Positions 24,419 through 31,181 of a stretch of DNA of 41,472 bases are shown piece after piece. The stretch is from Mycoplasma sp. CAG:776 (lineage in GTDB: Bacteria > Bacillota_I > Bacilli_A > RF39 > UBA660): assembly GCA_000438195.1 (NCBI GenBank), contig FR903066.1:1-41472 (forward strand), read 5' to 3'. Numbering within the stretch: position 1 is the stretch's first letter; every line of letters begins with the position of its first letter. The notes beneath the pieces were generated by a model, which saw only the letters and a list, made by a program, of their open reading frames with translations, ran no database searches and was not told the origin of the DNA. The translations under genes and the position numbers were made by a program.

Positions 24419-24455
24419 TCAAAAACCTCGTTTCTCATTTTCAAGAAACAAGGTT
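24419..24455 (-). terminator. Second minus-strand terminator downstream of cysK
   Basis: Minus-strand AACCTTGTTTCT (24444-24455) pairs with AGAAACGAGGTT (24424-24435) apart from one mismatch, with an 8-nt loop and a U-run after it. It lies about 75 nt beyond the first cysK terminator, so it is a backup or ends a small RNA. The stretch 24284-24418 holds nothing I can identify. Confidence 0.6.
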
Positions 24456-24502
24456 CATATTACTATTTAACACCTAATTTACTTATCTAATTTAAAAATA
24501 AT

Positions 24503-24530
24503 CAAAAAAGTAAATATTTCTTTTTACTTT
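24503..24530 (-). terminator. First terminator of cysK
   Basis: Minus-strand AAAGTAAA (24523-24530) pairs with TTTACTTT (24507-24514) around an 8-nt loop and is followed by U-residues. It abuts the cysK stop codon. Confidence 0.65.
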
Positions 24531-25481
24531 CTAAATTTCTTCTAAGTCCAATAATTCGATTTGATTAGATAAAAAGCAAGAATCTGTATCGATATCACCC
24601 ACCAAACTAGTTGATAAATATTTTTTAGCATCGTCCGCAAAAACGGTTGTAACATATTTTCCTTGAGTTAAAACACTAGCCAAAAAATTAGCCCCAGATG
24701 ATATTCCTACACCCAATCCAAGTTTTTTAGCTAAAAGCCTAGACATATTTATAGCATCTTCATCATGAATTAAAACAATATGATCAATTAAACTTTGATC
24801 TACTAAATCGGGAATAAAATCATCACCAATTCCCTCAATTTTATGATTACCGATAATATTTCCACCACTAAGCAAAGGCATTTTTTCAGGTTCTAAAGCT
24901 GAAATAGAAATATTTTTATTATATTCTTTTAATCTTTTAGCAATCCCCATTAAAGTACCACCAGTTCCTACTCCACTAACAAAAGCATCTACTTCGGGTA
25001 ATTGTTCTAAAATTTCTTTTGCTGTTCCTAAATAATGAGCTTCTAAATTTAAAGTATTTTCAAATTGTTTTGGTAAAAAGCCATCAATTTCTAAAGCTAG
25101 CTCTTTACTTCTTCTAATAGCTTCTCCAAAGCCGCCTTCTTCTTTACTAACTAAATAAACGTGGGCACCATAAAGCCTCATAATTTTAATTCTTTCTTCA
25201 CTTACCCAATCTGGCATAAAAATATGAACAGGATGATGAAAATAAGCACCTATAGCAGCTAGAGAGATACCTGTATTTCCGCTTGTTGCTTCCACAATCG
25301 GTTGCCCTTGTTTTAATAAATCTAATTCTTTAGATTTTTTTATAATATAATAAGCAACCCGATCTTTTATACTACCCGTATAATTATAGTATTCTAATTT
25401 TGCATAAACATAACATATTTGATTTTGATATCGATATTTAATTTTAACCATTGGTGTATTACCAATTAATTCTTCTATCAT
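24531..25481 (-). CDS. cysK: Cysteine synthase family protein (O-acetylserine sulfhydrylase type)
   Basis: A PLP-dependent fold-type II enzyme expected to form cysteine from O-acetylserine and sulfide. IGNTPMVKI is at the N-terminus, the PLP lysine lies in TGSIKDR (K39), the substrate loop is TSGNTG, and the phosphate-binding loop is GVGTGGTL. ISSGAN carries the Ser that contacts the pyridine nitrogen. At 316 residues it is the usual size. It lacks the C-terminal CBS domain of cystathionine beta-synthase, though a CBS-like activity cannot be excluded. Its ATG overlaps the TGA of leader peptide 2 (ATGA), so translation is probably coupled. Expression likely responds to cysteine supply through the two Cys-rich leader peptides upstream. 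Confidence 0.9.
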   Translation of the reverse strand: MIEELIGNTPMVKIKYRYQNQICYVYAKLEYYNYTGSIKDRVAYYIIKKSKELDLLKQGQPIVEATSGNTGISLAAIGAYFHHPVHIFMPDWVSEERIKIMRLYGAHVYLVSKEEGGFGEAIRRSKELALEIDGFLPKQFENTLNLEAHYLGTAKEILEQLPEVDAFVSGVGTGGTLMGIAKRLKEYNKNISISALEPEKMPLLSGGNIIGNHKIEGIGDDFIPDLVDQSLIDHIVLIHDEDAINMSRLLAKKLGLGVGISSGANFLASVLTQGKYVTTVFADDAKKYLSTSLVGDIDTDSCFLSNQIELLDLEEI

Positions 25482-25555
25482 TTTTCTCTTTCCTTTCTAA
25501 TAAAAACTAAAAAAGGAAAACAACATCGAATAGTATTCACTTGTTTTTTAAACAT
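25478..25555 (-). CDS. Leader peptide 2 of cysK (Cys-Cys)
   Basis: A 25-codon frame starting at the ATG at 25555 with an excellent AGGAGG site 8 nt upstream (25564-25569). It encodes two adjacent Cys codons (25520-25525, residues 11-12, within TIRCCFPF) and ends in a TGA that overlaps the cysK ATG. Its ribosome-binding site sits in a predicted long hairpin. The overlap means ribosomes finishing it can restart on cysK. Whether it acts as a regulatory leader or as a tiny protein cannot be told by eye; the shared Cys-run feature with leader 1 argues for regulation. Confidence 0.6.
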   Translation of the reverse strand: MFKKQVNTIRCCFPFLVFIRKEREK

Positions 25556-25560
25556 AAAAA

Positions 25561-25603
25561 GTACCTCCTATAATTATCATATAAACAATTATATAAAAGG
25601 TAC
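25561..25603 (-). promoter_or_regulatory. Hairpin sequestering the leader 2 ribosome-binding site
   Basis: On the minus strand GTACCTTT...TATAATT (25587-25603) pairs with AATTATA-GG-AGGTAC (25561-25575): seven A-U-rich pairs, a two-base bulge, then two G-U and six Watson-Crick pairs. The 3' arm contains AGGAGG, so the folded state would block translation of leader 2 and, by coupling, of cysK. Confidence 0.55.
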
Positions 25604-25617
25604 CTATAAAAGCTTAT

Positions 25618-25666
25618 ATGACTAAACTGAATAATAAATAAAATATTTACAACAACATTTAGTCAT
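25618..25666 (-). promoter_or_regulatory. Hairpin enclosing leader peptide 1
   Basis: ATGACTAAA (minus 25658-25666), which includes the leader 1 start codon, is perfectly complementary to TTTAGTCAT (25618-25626), spanning its stop codon. The three Cys codons lie in the loop, next to the 5' arm. A ribosome stalled on the Cys codons would keep this helix open and could alter folding of the downstream hairpin. Confidence 0.5.
25622..25666 (-). CDS. Leader peptide 1 of cysK (Cys-Cys-Cys)
   Basis: A 14-residue frame, MTKCCCKYFIYYSV, begins at the ATG at 25666 with GGTGAT as ribosome-binding site and ends in TAG at 25622. Three consecutive TGT codons occupy 25649-25657. In an AT-rich genome where Cys is rare, CCC in a short translated leader before a cysteine synthase gene is the pattern of an amino-acid-sensing attenuator. 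It lies about 10 nt after the predicted transcription start. Confidence 0.65.
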   Translation of the reverse strand: MTKCCCKYFIYYSV

Positions 25667-25683
25667 TTATATCACCTACTAAT

Positions 25684-25712
25684 ATAATACAAAAGAAAAA
25701 ACACAAAATCAA
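25684..25712 (-). promoter_or_regulatory. Promoter of the cysK leader transcript
   Basis: Minus-strand TTGATT (25707-25712), 17-nt spacer, TATTAT (25684-25689). The -35 overlaps the stop of the upstream membrane protein gene. Predicted start near 25677, leaving a leader of about 200 nt before cysK. Confidence 0.65.
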
Positions 25713-26191
25713 TCTTTTTTTCGCATAAATAAAATATAGAATAAAAGAGCTAAAATAAGAATATCATACCATCGTGGTCCATCAAATAAAAAAATACTAG
25801 CGAGTAAAGTAAATAAAAGAATTCCTAAAGATATGATTTTACCAAAAGCCCCTTTTCTTTTCGTAAACCAAGTAAAATAAGCAAATATTGGTGAAAATAA
25901 AGAAAAGATACTCCAACCTATAATAAAATTTTTTGCATAAATACTATGTGTAAACTCAGCAGTTAAATAATAACTAATAAGCATCCCTACACAAAATAAG
26001 AAAACATTTATCATTGCTTCTTTCCTAGTTTTACTGAAATACACAATAAAAACTCCAAACAAAATCCAAATCGATAACTCCGAAAAAATATTACCTAAAT
26101 TAGTAGTATAAATATCGAGCATTTTTGATAGAACTCCCAAAAAAGCACCAATAAAACTAAAAATTAAAATATTGAATATAATTTTTTTCAT
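25709..26191 (-). CDS. Small integral membrane protein (possibly DUF6518 family)
   Basis: A 160-residue, very hydrophobic protein with about five transmembrane helices (roughly 5-23, 38-52, 62-80, 92-108, 118-135, with a last segment at 140-155). Charged residues between helices (KTRKE, FTKRKGAF) suggest positive-inside loops. I recall a similar pattern in DUF6518 proteins, but this is not certain. It follows tag by 33 nt in the same direction, so it may be the last gene of the HD-ogt-tag operon. No catalytic motif is visible. Confidence 0.6.
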   Translation of the reverse strand: MKKIIFNILIFSFIGAFLGVLSKMLDIYTTNLGNIFSELSIWILFGVFIVYFSKTRKEAMINVFLFCVGMLISYYLTAEFTHSIYAKNFIIGWSIFSLFSPIFAYFTWFTKRKGAFGKIISLGILLFTLLASIFLFDGPRWYDILILALLFYILFMRKKD

Positions 26192-26224
26192 TTTTTATCT
26201 TCTCTTTTTCCTTTTAACAAATAT

Positions 26225-26770
26225 CTATAATTTTTGATACAAAAAACAATCTGGTTCATGTGAATTAATAATACCAATTGCTTGTAAATAAGAATAAATA
26301 ATCGTTGTTCCAACAAATTTCATTCCTCTTTTTTTTAGATCATTAGAAATTTCATCTGACAATTCAGATTTAGTTGAAGTAAAATCATAAAAAGTTTTCC
26401 CCTTACTAAAAGAAAATAAATAATCTTTAAAGCTCCCAAATTCTTTTTCAATTTCTAAAAAAATCAAAGCATTAGTTATCGCTGCTTTTATCTTTAGACG
26501 ATTTCGAACAATCTTCGGATTAGCTAACAAAGAAGCTATTTTTTCTTCATCATAACTAGCAACAGAAAAAACATCAAAATGATCAAAACACTCCCGAAAA
26601 CTTTCTCTTTTATTTAAAATACACTCCCAAGACAGACCCGCTTGAAAAGACTCTAAAACTAACATTTCAAACAAATAACATCGCGAAAAATTAGGATGTC
26701 CCCACTCTTCATCATGATATTTTACATAAATAGGATTATCCAAATTACACCATTTACAACGTTTACTCAT
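26225..26770 (-). CDS. tag: DNA-3-methyladenine glycosylase I
   Basis: A base-excision repair enzyme that removes 3-methyladenine from alkylated DNA. RCKWCNLDNPIYVKYHDEEWG is the family signature; the structural zinc is expected on C5, H19, H171 and C175 (SHEPDC at the C-terminus). At 181 residues the length is typical. The ATG overlaps the ogt stop codon (ATGA), so the two alkylation-repair enzymes are translated together. Confidence 0.93.
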   Translation of the reverse strand: MSKRCKWCNLDNPIYVKYHDEEWGHPNFSRCYLFEMLVLESFQAGLSWECILNKRESFRECFDHFDVFSVASYDEEKIASLLANPKIVRNRLKIKAAITNALIFLEIEKEFGSFKDYLFSFSKGKTFYDFTSTKSELSDEISNDLKKRGMKFVGTTIIYSYLQAIGIINSHEPDCFLYQKL

Positions 26771-27297
26771 AAAGCCGTACCTTTCTTTGGAACAAAATAC
26801 TTACTCATATCAATTCCTTCTAATTCTAATAATTTTACTTTATTTTGAATCCCTCCACCATAACCAGTCAAACTTCCATTTTTACCAACAACCCGATGAC
26901 AAGGAACAATAAGACAAATAGGATTCCATCCTACTGCTCCCCCAACAGCCTGTGCCGACATTTTAGCTATTCCTTTCATCTTCGCAAGTTCATTTGCAAT
27001 ATCCTGATAAGTAACAACACTCCCATAAGGAATCCTACACATAATTTTACTAACCGCTAAACGAAAAGGTGTGCCTTCAATTTTATATTTAGGAGTAAAA
27101 TCTGGATTTCTTCCTTGAAAATAAAGATCTAACCATTTTTCTGTTTCCACAAATATTTTTAAATCTTTTTCTTGATATTCATCATGATGTTTCTTTTCAT
27201 CCCTACTTTTAGAAAACCAAAGACCAGTTAAATATTCACCATCACTACTCATATAAATAAGACCAAGTGGTGAAGTATAAGTTTTTAAATATTTCAT
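26767..27297 (-). CDS. ogt: Methylated-DNA--protein-cysteine methyltransferase
   Basis: A suicide repair protein that takes methyl groups from O6-methylguanine onto its own Cys. The active site is IVPCHRVVG (Cys133 from the ATG used here), with the helix-turn-helix IPYGSVVTYQDIANELA before it and SAQAVGGAVGWNP with the Asn hinge. I use the ATG at 27297 (176 residues), preceded by AGAGGTG, instead of a GTG two codons upstream. It follows the HD hydrolase by about 14 nt and overlaps tag, making an alkylation-repair operon. Confidence 0.93.
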   Translation of the reverse strand: MKYLKTYTSPLGLIYMSSDGEYLTGLWFSKSRDEKKHHDEYQEKDLKIFVETEKWLDLYFQGRNPDFTPKYKIEGTPFRLAVSKIMCRIPYGSVVTYQDIANELAKMKGIAKMSAQAVGGAVGWNPICLIVPCHRVVGKNGSLTGYGGGIQNKVKLLELEGIDMSKYFVPKKGTAL

Positions 27298-27310
27298 TTG
27301 CACCTCTCAA

Positions 27311-28321
27311 TTAATTACATATTTTTATTTTTCTTACATAAGCAAAATCTGTATCATGATAATTTTTTAATTCAAAATAAATTTCTTCAGCAAAACTAGA
27401 TACTTCTACAATTCTTTTAACTTCTTGATTCACTTTTATAAGCGGAATAACATTTCTTTTCTTCACGTCTAAAGAAACATAAAAGCCTTCTGGTTTCTGA
27501 TTCGTTCGCACTAAACATTCTGCATTTTTAAAATTATTCCAAGATAAAAAGAATTCTTGAAAAACACGAATAATTTCTTCTTCCGTCTTTACATATAAAT
27601 CTTCCAAAGAAATTAATCCCTTTTGAACAGCCAACTTAACAATCTCTGAAATATAATTCATAACATACTTATCAGTATTTCCTTGTAATTCTTTAGCATA
27701 AGTAAAAATCATAGCCACAAACTTTTCAGCAACTACTACATCATCAAGTCCTATTTCCTTATTACCCTGTTCATTTTCTAAAACAACCAAATGGTCATAT
27801 ACTTCTTTAATTTCCTCTAATGAATGGGTATGTAACCAAATATAACAAGTATGTAAAACTCCATCTAATCGATCTGTGCAAAGTTGAGGTGATTTATTTT
27901 CTAATATAGGATACAATTCTAATTGTTCTAATTCTTCTAAACAAATACCATCCTCTATTAAATAGCTCACCAATTCTTTATCTTTTTTAACAATATCTGC
28001 AATACTTGCCTCAGAAGTCTCTTGATTCAAGTAATCTCCAAATACATAATCAATACAGTGGGCAAAACAAGGAGTTCCCACATCATGTAAAAGTGCTGCA
28101 ATTGTCTCTTTCTTATCATGTGTAAAATGCCATGTCATATGTGCTACTACTAAGCTATGATCATAACGAGTATATAAAAACAATGGATGATATAACTTGG
28201 TATAATCACAACCACAAAACTGTGTTACATTCTTTAATCTACTTAATGTACTTGTATTTAAATATTTATCAATAAAAGATGGATATTCTCTATCAATAAA
28301 TATCTTTAAATAATCTTCCAT
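27311..28321 (-). CDS. HD-domain phosphohydrolase (dNTPase-like)
   Basis: A 336-residue HD-superfamily protein. RLKNVTQFCGCDY, then TRYDHSLVVAH (H55) and LLHDVGTPCFAH (H79, D80) match the order in dGTPase/SAMHD1-type enzymes (R.kRI.Q, T.R..HS..V, LLHDiGH..FSH). In place of the usual GHxPFSH it has GTPCFAH, an atypical motif. It may hydrolyse nucleotides or another phosphoester; the substrate is unknown. First gene of a run with ogt and tag, so a link to nucleotide pool cleaning or DNA repair is an inference. GGAGG precedes the ATG. Confidence 0.75.
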   Translation of the reverse strand: MEDYLKIFIDREYPSFIDKYLNTSTLSRLKNVTQFCGCDYTKLYHPLFLYTRYDHSLVVAHMTWHFTHDKKETIAALLHDVGTPCFAHCIDYVFGDYLNQETSEASIADIVKKDKELVSYLIEDGICLEELEQLELYPILENKSPQLCTDRLDGVLHTCYIWLHTHSLEEIKEVYDHLVVLENEQGNKEIGLDDVVVAEKFVAMIFTYAKELQGNTDKYVMNYISEIVKLAVQKGLISLEDLYVKTEEEIIRVFQEFFLSWNNFKNAECLVRTNQKPEGFYVSLDVKKRNVIPLIKVNQEVKRIVEVSSFAEEIYFELKNYHDTDFAYVRKIKICN

Positions 28322-28368
28322 AAAACCTCCATGACATGTAAATCATTATTTTTTTATATTTAATAAGT

Positions 28369-28387
28369 TCAAAACCTAAATAACAAA
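28369..28387 (-). repeat. 19-nt repeat, copy 1 (upstream of the HD hydrolase)
   Basis: On the minus strand the 19 nt TTTGTTATTTAGGTTTTGA occur 48-66 nt before the start codon of the HD hydrolase. The identical 19 nt recur at 31148-31166 before the WxL-like gene, in the same orientation relative to the gene. Confidence 0.5.
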
Positions 28388-28456
28388 ATAATTATATCAT
28401 CAAAACAAAAGAAATGAAATACATTTAAAACATGTTAACTATTATATTTTCCAAAA

Positions 28457-28479
28457 TAAAAAACCTAGATTTCTCTAGG
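28457..28479 (-). terminator. Terminator of tRNA-Met
   Basis: Minus-strand CCTAGA (28474-28479) pairs with TCTAGG (28464-28469) around GAAA and is followed by seven U (28457-28463). Confidence 0.8.
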
Positions 28480-28493
28480 ACTAATTAACATCT

Positions 28494-28570
28494 TGGTAGC
28501 GACGGAGGGGATCGAACCCCCGACCTACCGGGTATGAACCGGTCGCTCTAGCCAGCTGAGCTACATCGCC
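28494..28570 (-). tRNA. tRNA-Met (CAT), elongator type
   Basis: The minus strand folds into a complete cloverleaf of 77 nt including an encoded CCA. The anticodon stem ACCGG/CCGGT holds the loop TTCATAC with anticodon CAT. The T arm reads GGGGG-TTCGATC-CCCTC and the D arm AGCTCAGCTGGCTAGAGC. The first pair (G-U) and the anticodon stem lacking three G-C pairs argue against an initiator tRNA. It closely resembles Bacillus elongator tRNA-Met; tRNA-Ile2 with modified C34 cannot be excluded. Confidence 0.92.
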
Positions 28571-28588
28571 ATAACAAAAAGCAATATT

Positions 28589-28617
28589 AATATACCATAA
28601 AATTTCTATTTTGACAA
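28589..28617 (-). promoter_or_regulatory. Promoter of tRNA-Met
   Basis: Minus-strand TTGTCA (28612-28617), 17-nt spacer, TATATT (28589-28594), about 19 nt before the mature tRNA. Confidence 0.65.
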
Positions 28618-28669
28618 TCAATTTTTTTAACTTTTAAAAAAATTATCATAATCTAAACAACATTTCATG

Positions 28670-28678
28670 CATAAATTA
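28670..28678 (+). promoter_or_regulatory. Mother-cell-type -10 (CATAAATTA) before the DUF11-like gene
   Basis: CATAAATTA, identical to the element before the coat protein gene, lies 17 nt upstream of the ATG and next to AGGAGG. A matching -35 is less clear (TCATAAT at 28646-28652). No sigma-A promoter is seen. Confidence 0.4.
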
Positions 28679-28695
28679 TATCAGGAGGAAAAATT

Positions 28696-29082
28696 ATGAA
28701 TTTAAATAATACTGCTACTGCTGTTGGAACATATAATGAAATATCGACATCCTTAACATCCAATGTTTCAGTAGTAAATATGATTTCAGGTCTTTCAATG
28801 ACCAAATCAGCTGATAAAGTAAACTGGGCTGATGGTTATTTAACATATACCGTAACAATCAACAATCAATCCACAGAAACATATGTAGCCCCAGTAATTA
28901 CTGATATAATCGACACAACTTTAGTCGATTTTGTAGATGGGAGTGTTATGATTGATGGAGTTGCTGCAACAGGTTCTCAATATTCTTATACTTCAGGAAC
29001 TCATACTTTATCCGTAACATTAACTGATATAGCGCCCTCTACAACAAAGACAGTTACTTTTCAAGTTTCGAAAAAGGCCTAA
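28696..29082 (+). CDS. DUF11-like repeat-domain protein without signal peptide
   Basis: A 128-residue Thr/Ser/Val-rich protein. Residues about 30-125 form one DUF11-type beta-sandwich: LTYTVTINNQSTETYVAPVI, then TLVDFVDGSVMIDG, and TKTVTFQVSKKA at the end. DUF11 domains usually occur in exported surface proteins, but here the N-terminus (MNLNNTATAVGTYNE) has no signal peptide, anchor or sorting motif. AGGAGGAAAAATT supports the ATG. With the mother-cell-like promoter element, a spore-surface role is possible. A further open stretch lies after the stop in another frame. Confidence 0.7.
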   Translation: MNLNNTATAVGTYNEISTSLTSNVSVVNMISGLSMTKSADKVNWADGYLTYTVTINNQSTETYVAPVITDIIDTTLVDFVDGSVMIDGVAATGSQYSYTSGTHTLSVTLTDIAPSTTKTVTFQVSKKA

Positions 29083-29222
29083 TATAGGTTTTAGCTTATT
29101 TAGCTACTCTGTACTATCTGTAAATGATTCTTTCGTAGCTAGAAGCAATACTGTCTTTACTCGTTGCTTAATGCCTCAAGGCAATCGTTATCGACCTTGT
29201 AATTCTCCGTATTGGAGAACTT
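29083..29222 (+). other. Unexplained open, GC-richer stretch after the DUF11-like gene
   Basis: In the frame one base later than the DUF11-like gene, an open reading runs across the stop codon and continues about 46 codons to a TAA at 29221-29223, including VNDSFVARSNTVFTRCLMPQ. There is no start codon or ribosome-binding site of its own. Base composition is closer to coding DNA than to local intergenic DNA. An A-run (TCGAAAAAGG) lies where a shift would be needed. Confidence 0.3.
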
Positions 29223-29249
29223 AAAAAATCACCCATAATGTGATTTTTT
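29223..29249. terminator. Bidirectional terminator between the DUF11-like and WxL-like genes
   Basis: AAAAAATCAC (29223-29232) pairs with GTGATTTTTT (29240-29249) around a 7-nt loop. The ends give a U-run in both directions; it touches the stop codon of the WxL-like gene. Confidence 0.8.
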
Positions 29250-31120
29250 TAAATGCTTTGTAAATTCCAAGTCAAAGTAGCTGTATACTCTTGATTAGCT
29301 TCTAAAGTTTGATTTAACAAACGTAAAACAATTCCTTCATTTACTGCCCACACAATATTCGTTACTTTAGTTGTTCCCCCATTAGCGGTTCCGCTATAAA
29401 TTAAAATTGGTGTTGTTGCGACTGGCATTAAAGTTGTACCTTGATAAACAACGGAATTAGTAAGTACTTTGCCTTGTGATGAAGTAAGATCACGATTCAT
29501 CGAGACATAAACCTGCCAAGCTTTACTCCTAGCTCTCGTATCAGTAACCGCAATATTTAAAGCCTCTGTTCTAGGACACAAAATAGGATTCGTTTGAAAC
29601 GGAACTAAGCGAAAAGTAACTTGTGTTGGAACATTCGTCATAACGATTTCCCCTTCATCAACAACAACTTTGTTTTTTAAGGTATAAATAAAACTTTTAG
29701 CAACATTAGATAAAAAAGTAACATTTGTACCAATCGCAAGTGGAGTAGTAAGTGGTACAACAAAATTACCACTCGAATCAGCTGTAACAGTAACACTAGT
29801 TGTATTATAAGTAACTAAAATAGAAGCGTTTGGAGCTGTCAATCCTGTAATTTGTAAATCTTCATCTGTCAAAATATCAATGTTAAGTGCCGTTACTCCC
29901 ATAGAAATTGCTCTTTTCTTCAAGAAATTCAAATTAGTAATAGCTGGTAATACTGCTAATTCTGCTGCGGTATAATTATTCGTTGTAACACTCATAGAAG
30001 TAGTACTCATACTAGCTACCACTTGAGAAATAGAAGCATCAGTCTTATACCAAGAATAAGTTGGTAAATTGCTTAAAGAACCAGCAATCGAAATATCGGC
30101 TGCAGTATTCCAAATATTAAGACGAGAATATTTTAAAGTAACTGGAACAGTAACACTTGTATATATTACATCCGTAACTCGATTATATAAAACAAAAGCT
30201 TTTGGATTATTAATATTAACAGAAGCAGACCCACGAAAATATAAATTATAAGTATTGGTATTAATTACCCCATTGCTATTAATAATAATCAAAGATGAAT
30301 TTTCATTCATGGTAAAAGCTCCACCAATATACCAAGTTGGATAAGAAGCAAATACACCTGTTTGAGTTAATTTAAGAGTAGCATTAGTATCAATTAAAGT
30401 TGCACCTGTTCCAAAAGTTGCATAACTCATCCCATAATAAGTAGTTAAATTAAAAGTAGAATTTTTTAAAACACTAAAAGCTAAATTATCATAACCATAT
30501 AACAATTCTCTCGAAGGACTAGTAATATTAACATTAGCACTTTCTAAAATATGAAAATAAGCGGTAGTAGAATCTCCTCGAAACCAAAACATAGAGGTTG
30601 AAGAACTAGTAGTATTAATCGTTGTCTTACCACCAATTTCAATTCGATTACACTCTGCTACTTCATTTGCTGGTGAATAATTTGCTTGAATTGTAATAGT
30701 AGTATCAACATACCTAGTTAATCCAGTTGGATGAAAAGTCATTTGTGGACCTACATAAACAACATTATTATATTCCACAACAACATTTCTTAAACTAGTA
30801 TCTTCTGCTACATAAATAACACCATAATAATTATAACCTGTAATATCCATATTTCTAACTACAATATTTGCATTAACAGCACTAAGAATTGCTATAGTAT
30901 CTCCTGTTGCTGTACTTCTCATATCTGTATAACGATATCTTACCCCATTATAAGTTCCATCAATAATAAGATTCGTTTTACTCGCATTAATAGTAATACC
31001 TGCTGCTAATGTAATATTTGCCCCAAAATAAATTGTAGTATAAGTATTTACTCCTTCTAAAACCGTCTTTAATTCACTAGAAGTCATAACTACCACAGTA
31101 TTAGCATCAATAATTGTCAT
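29249..31120 (-). CDS. Beta-helix surface protein with WxL-like C-terminus, no signal peptide
   Basis: A 623-residue protein rich in Thr, Asn, Ser and Val. Residues about 10-330 look like a right-handed beta-helix of the pectate-lyase-like adhesin kind (SSELKTVLEGVNTYTTIYFG, then ITINASKTNLIIDG). An Ig-like unit follows near 415-465 (LTGLTAPNASILVTYNTTSV). The C-terminal ~150 residues fit a WxL domain, with KAWQVYVS (W535) and the closing TATLTWNLQSI (W618-L620). Secreted WxL proteins carry a signal peptide, but this one starts MTIIDANTVVVMTSS with none. GGGGGTGA precedes the ATG. Its promoter region carries CATAAATTA and a 19-nt repeat; a spore-surface location is inferred. Confidence 0.72.
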   Translation of the reverse strand: MTIIDANTVVVMTSSELKTVLEGVNTYTTIYFGANITLAAGITINASKTNLIIDGTYNGVRYRYTDMRSTATGDTIAILSAVNANIVVRNMDITGYNYYGVIYVAEDTSLRNVVVEYNNVVYVGPQMTFHPTGLTRYVDTTITIQANYSPANEVAECNRIEIGGKTTINTTSSSTSMFWFRGDSTTAYFHILESANVNITSPSRELLYGYDNLAFSVLKNSTFNLTTYYGMSYATFGTGATLIDTNATLKLTQTGVFASYPTWYIGGAFTMNENSSLIIINSNGVINTNTYNLYFRGSASVNINNPKAFVLYNRVTDVIYTSVTVPVTLKYSRLNIWNTAADISIAGSLSNLPTYSWYKTDASISQVVASMSTTSMSVTTNNYTAAELAVLPAITNLNFLKKRAISMGVTALNIDILTDEDLQITGLTAPNASILVTYNTTSVTVTADSSGNFVVPLTTPLAIGTNVTFLSNVAKSFIYTLKNKVVVDEGEIVMTNVPTQVTFRLVPFQTNPILCPRTEALNIAVTDTRARSKAWQVYVSMNRDLTSSQGKVLTNSVVYQGTTLMPVATTPILIYSGTANGGTTKVTNIVWAVNEGIVLRLLNQTLEANQEYTATLTWNLQSI

Positions 31121-31136
31121 ATTTCACCCCCTATTT

Positions 31137-31145
31137 TAATTTATG
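31137..31145 (-). promoter_or_regulatory. Mother-cell-type -10 (CATAAATTA) before the WxL-like gene
   Basis: The minus strand reads TGATGCATAAATTA 17 nt upstream of the start codon. This is the third identical CATAAATTA in front of a signal-less structural protein. No convincing -35 of known type is visible; the 19-nt repeat ends 2 nt before it. Confidence 0.4.
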
Positions 31146-31147
31146 CA

Positions 31148-31166
31148 TCAAAACCTAAATAACAAA
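31148..31166 (-). repeat. 19-nt repeat, copy 2 (upstream of the WxL-like gene)
   Basis: Identical to 28369-28387 over 19 nt, here lying in the -12 to -35 zone relative to the CATAAATTA element, where an activator or -35 would be expected. Confidence 0.5.
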
Positions 31167-31181
31167 TAATATTAACCCACT

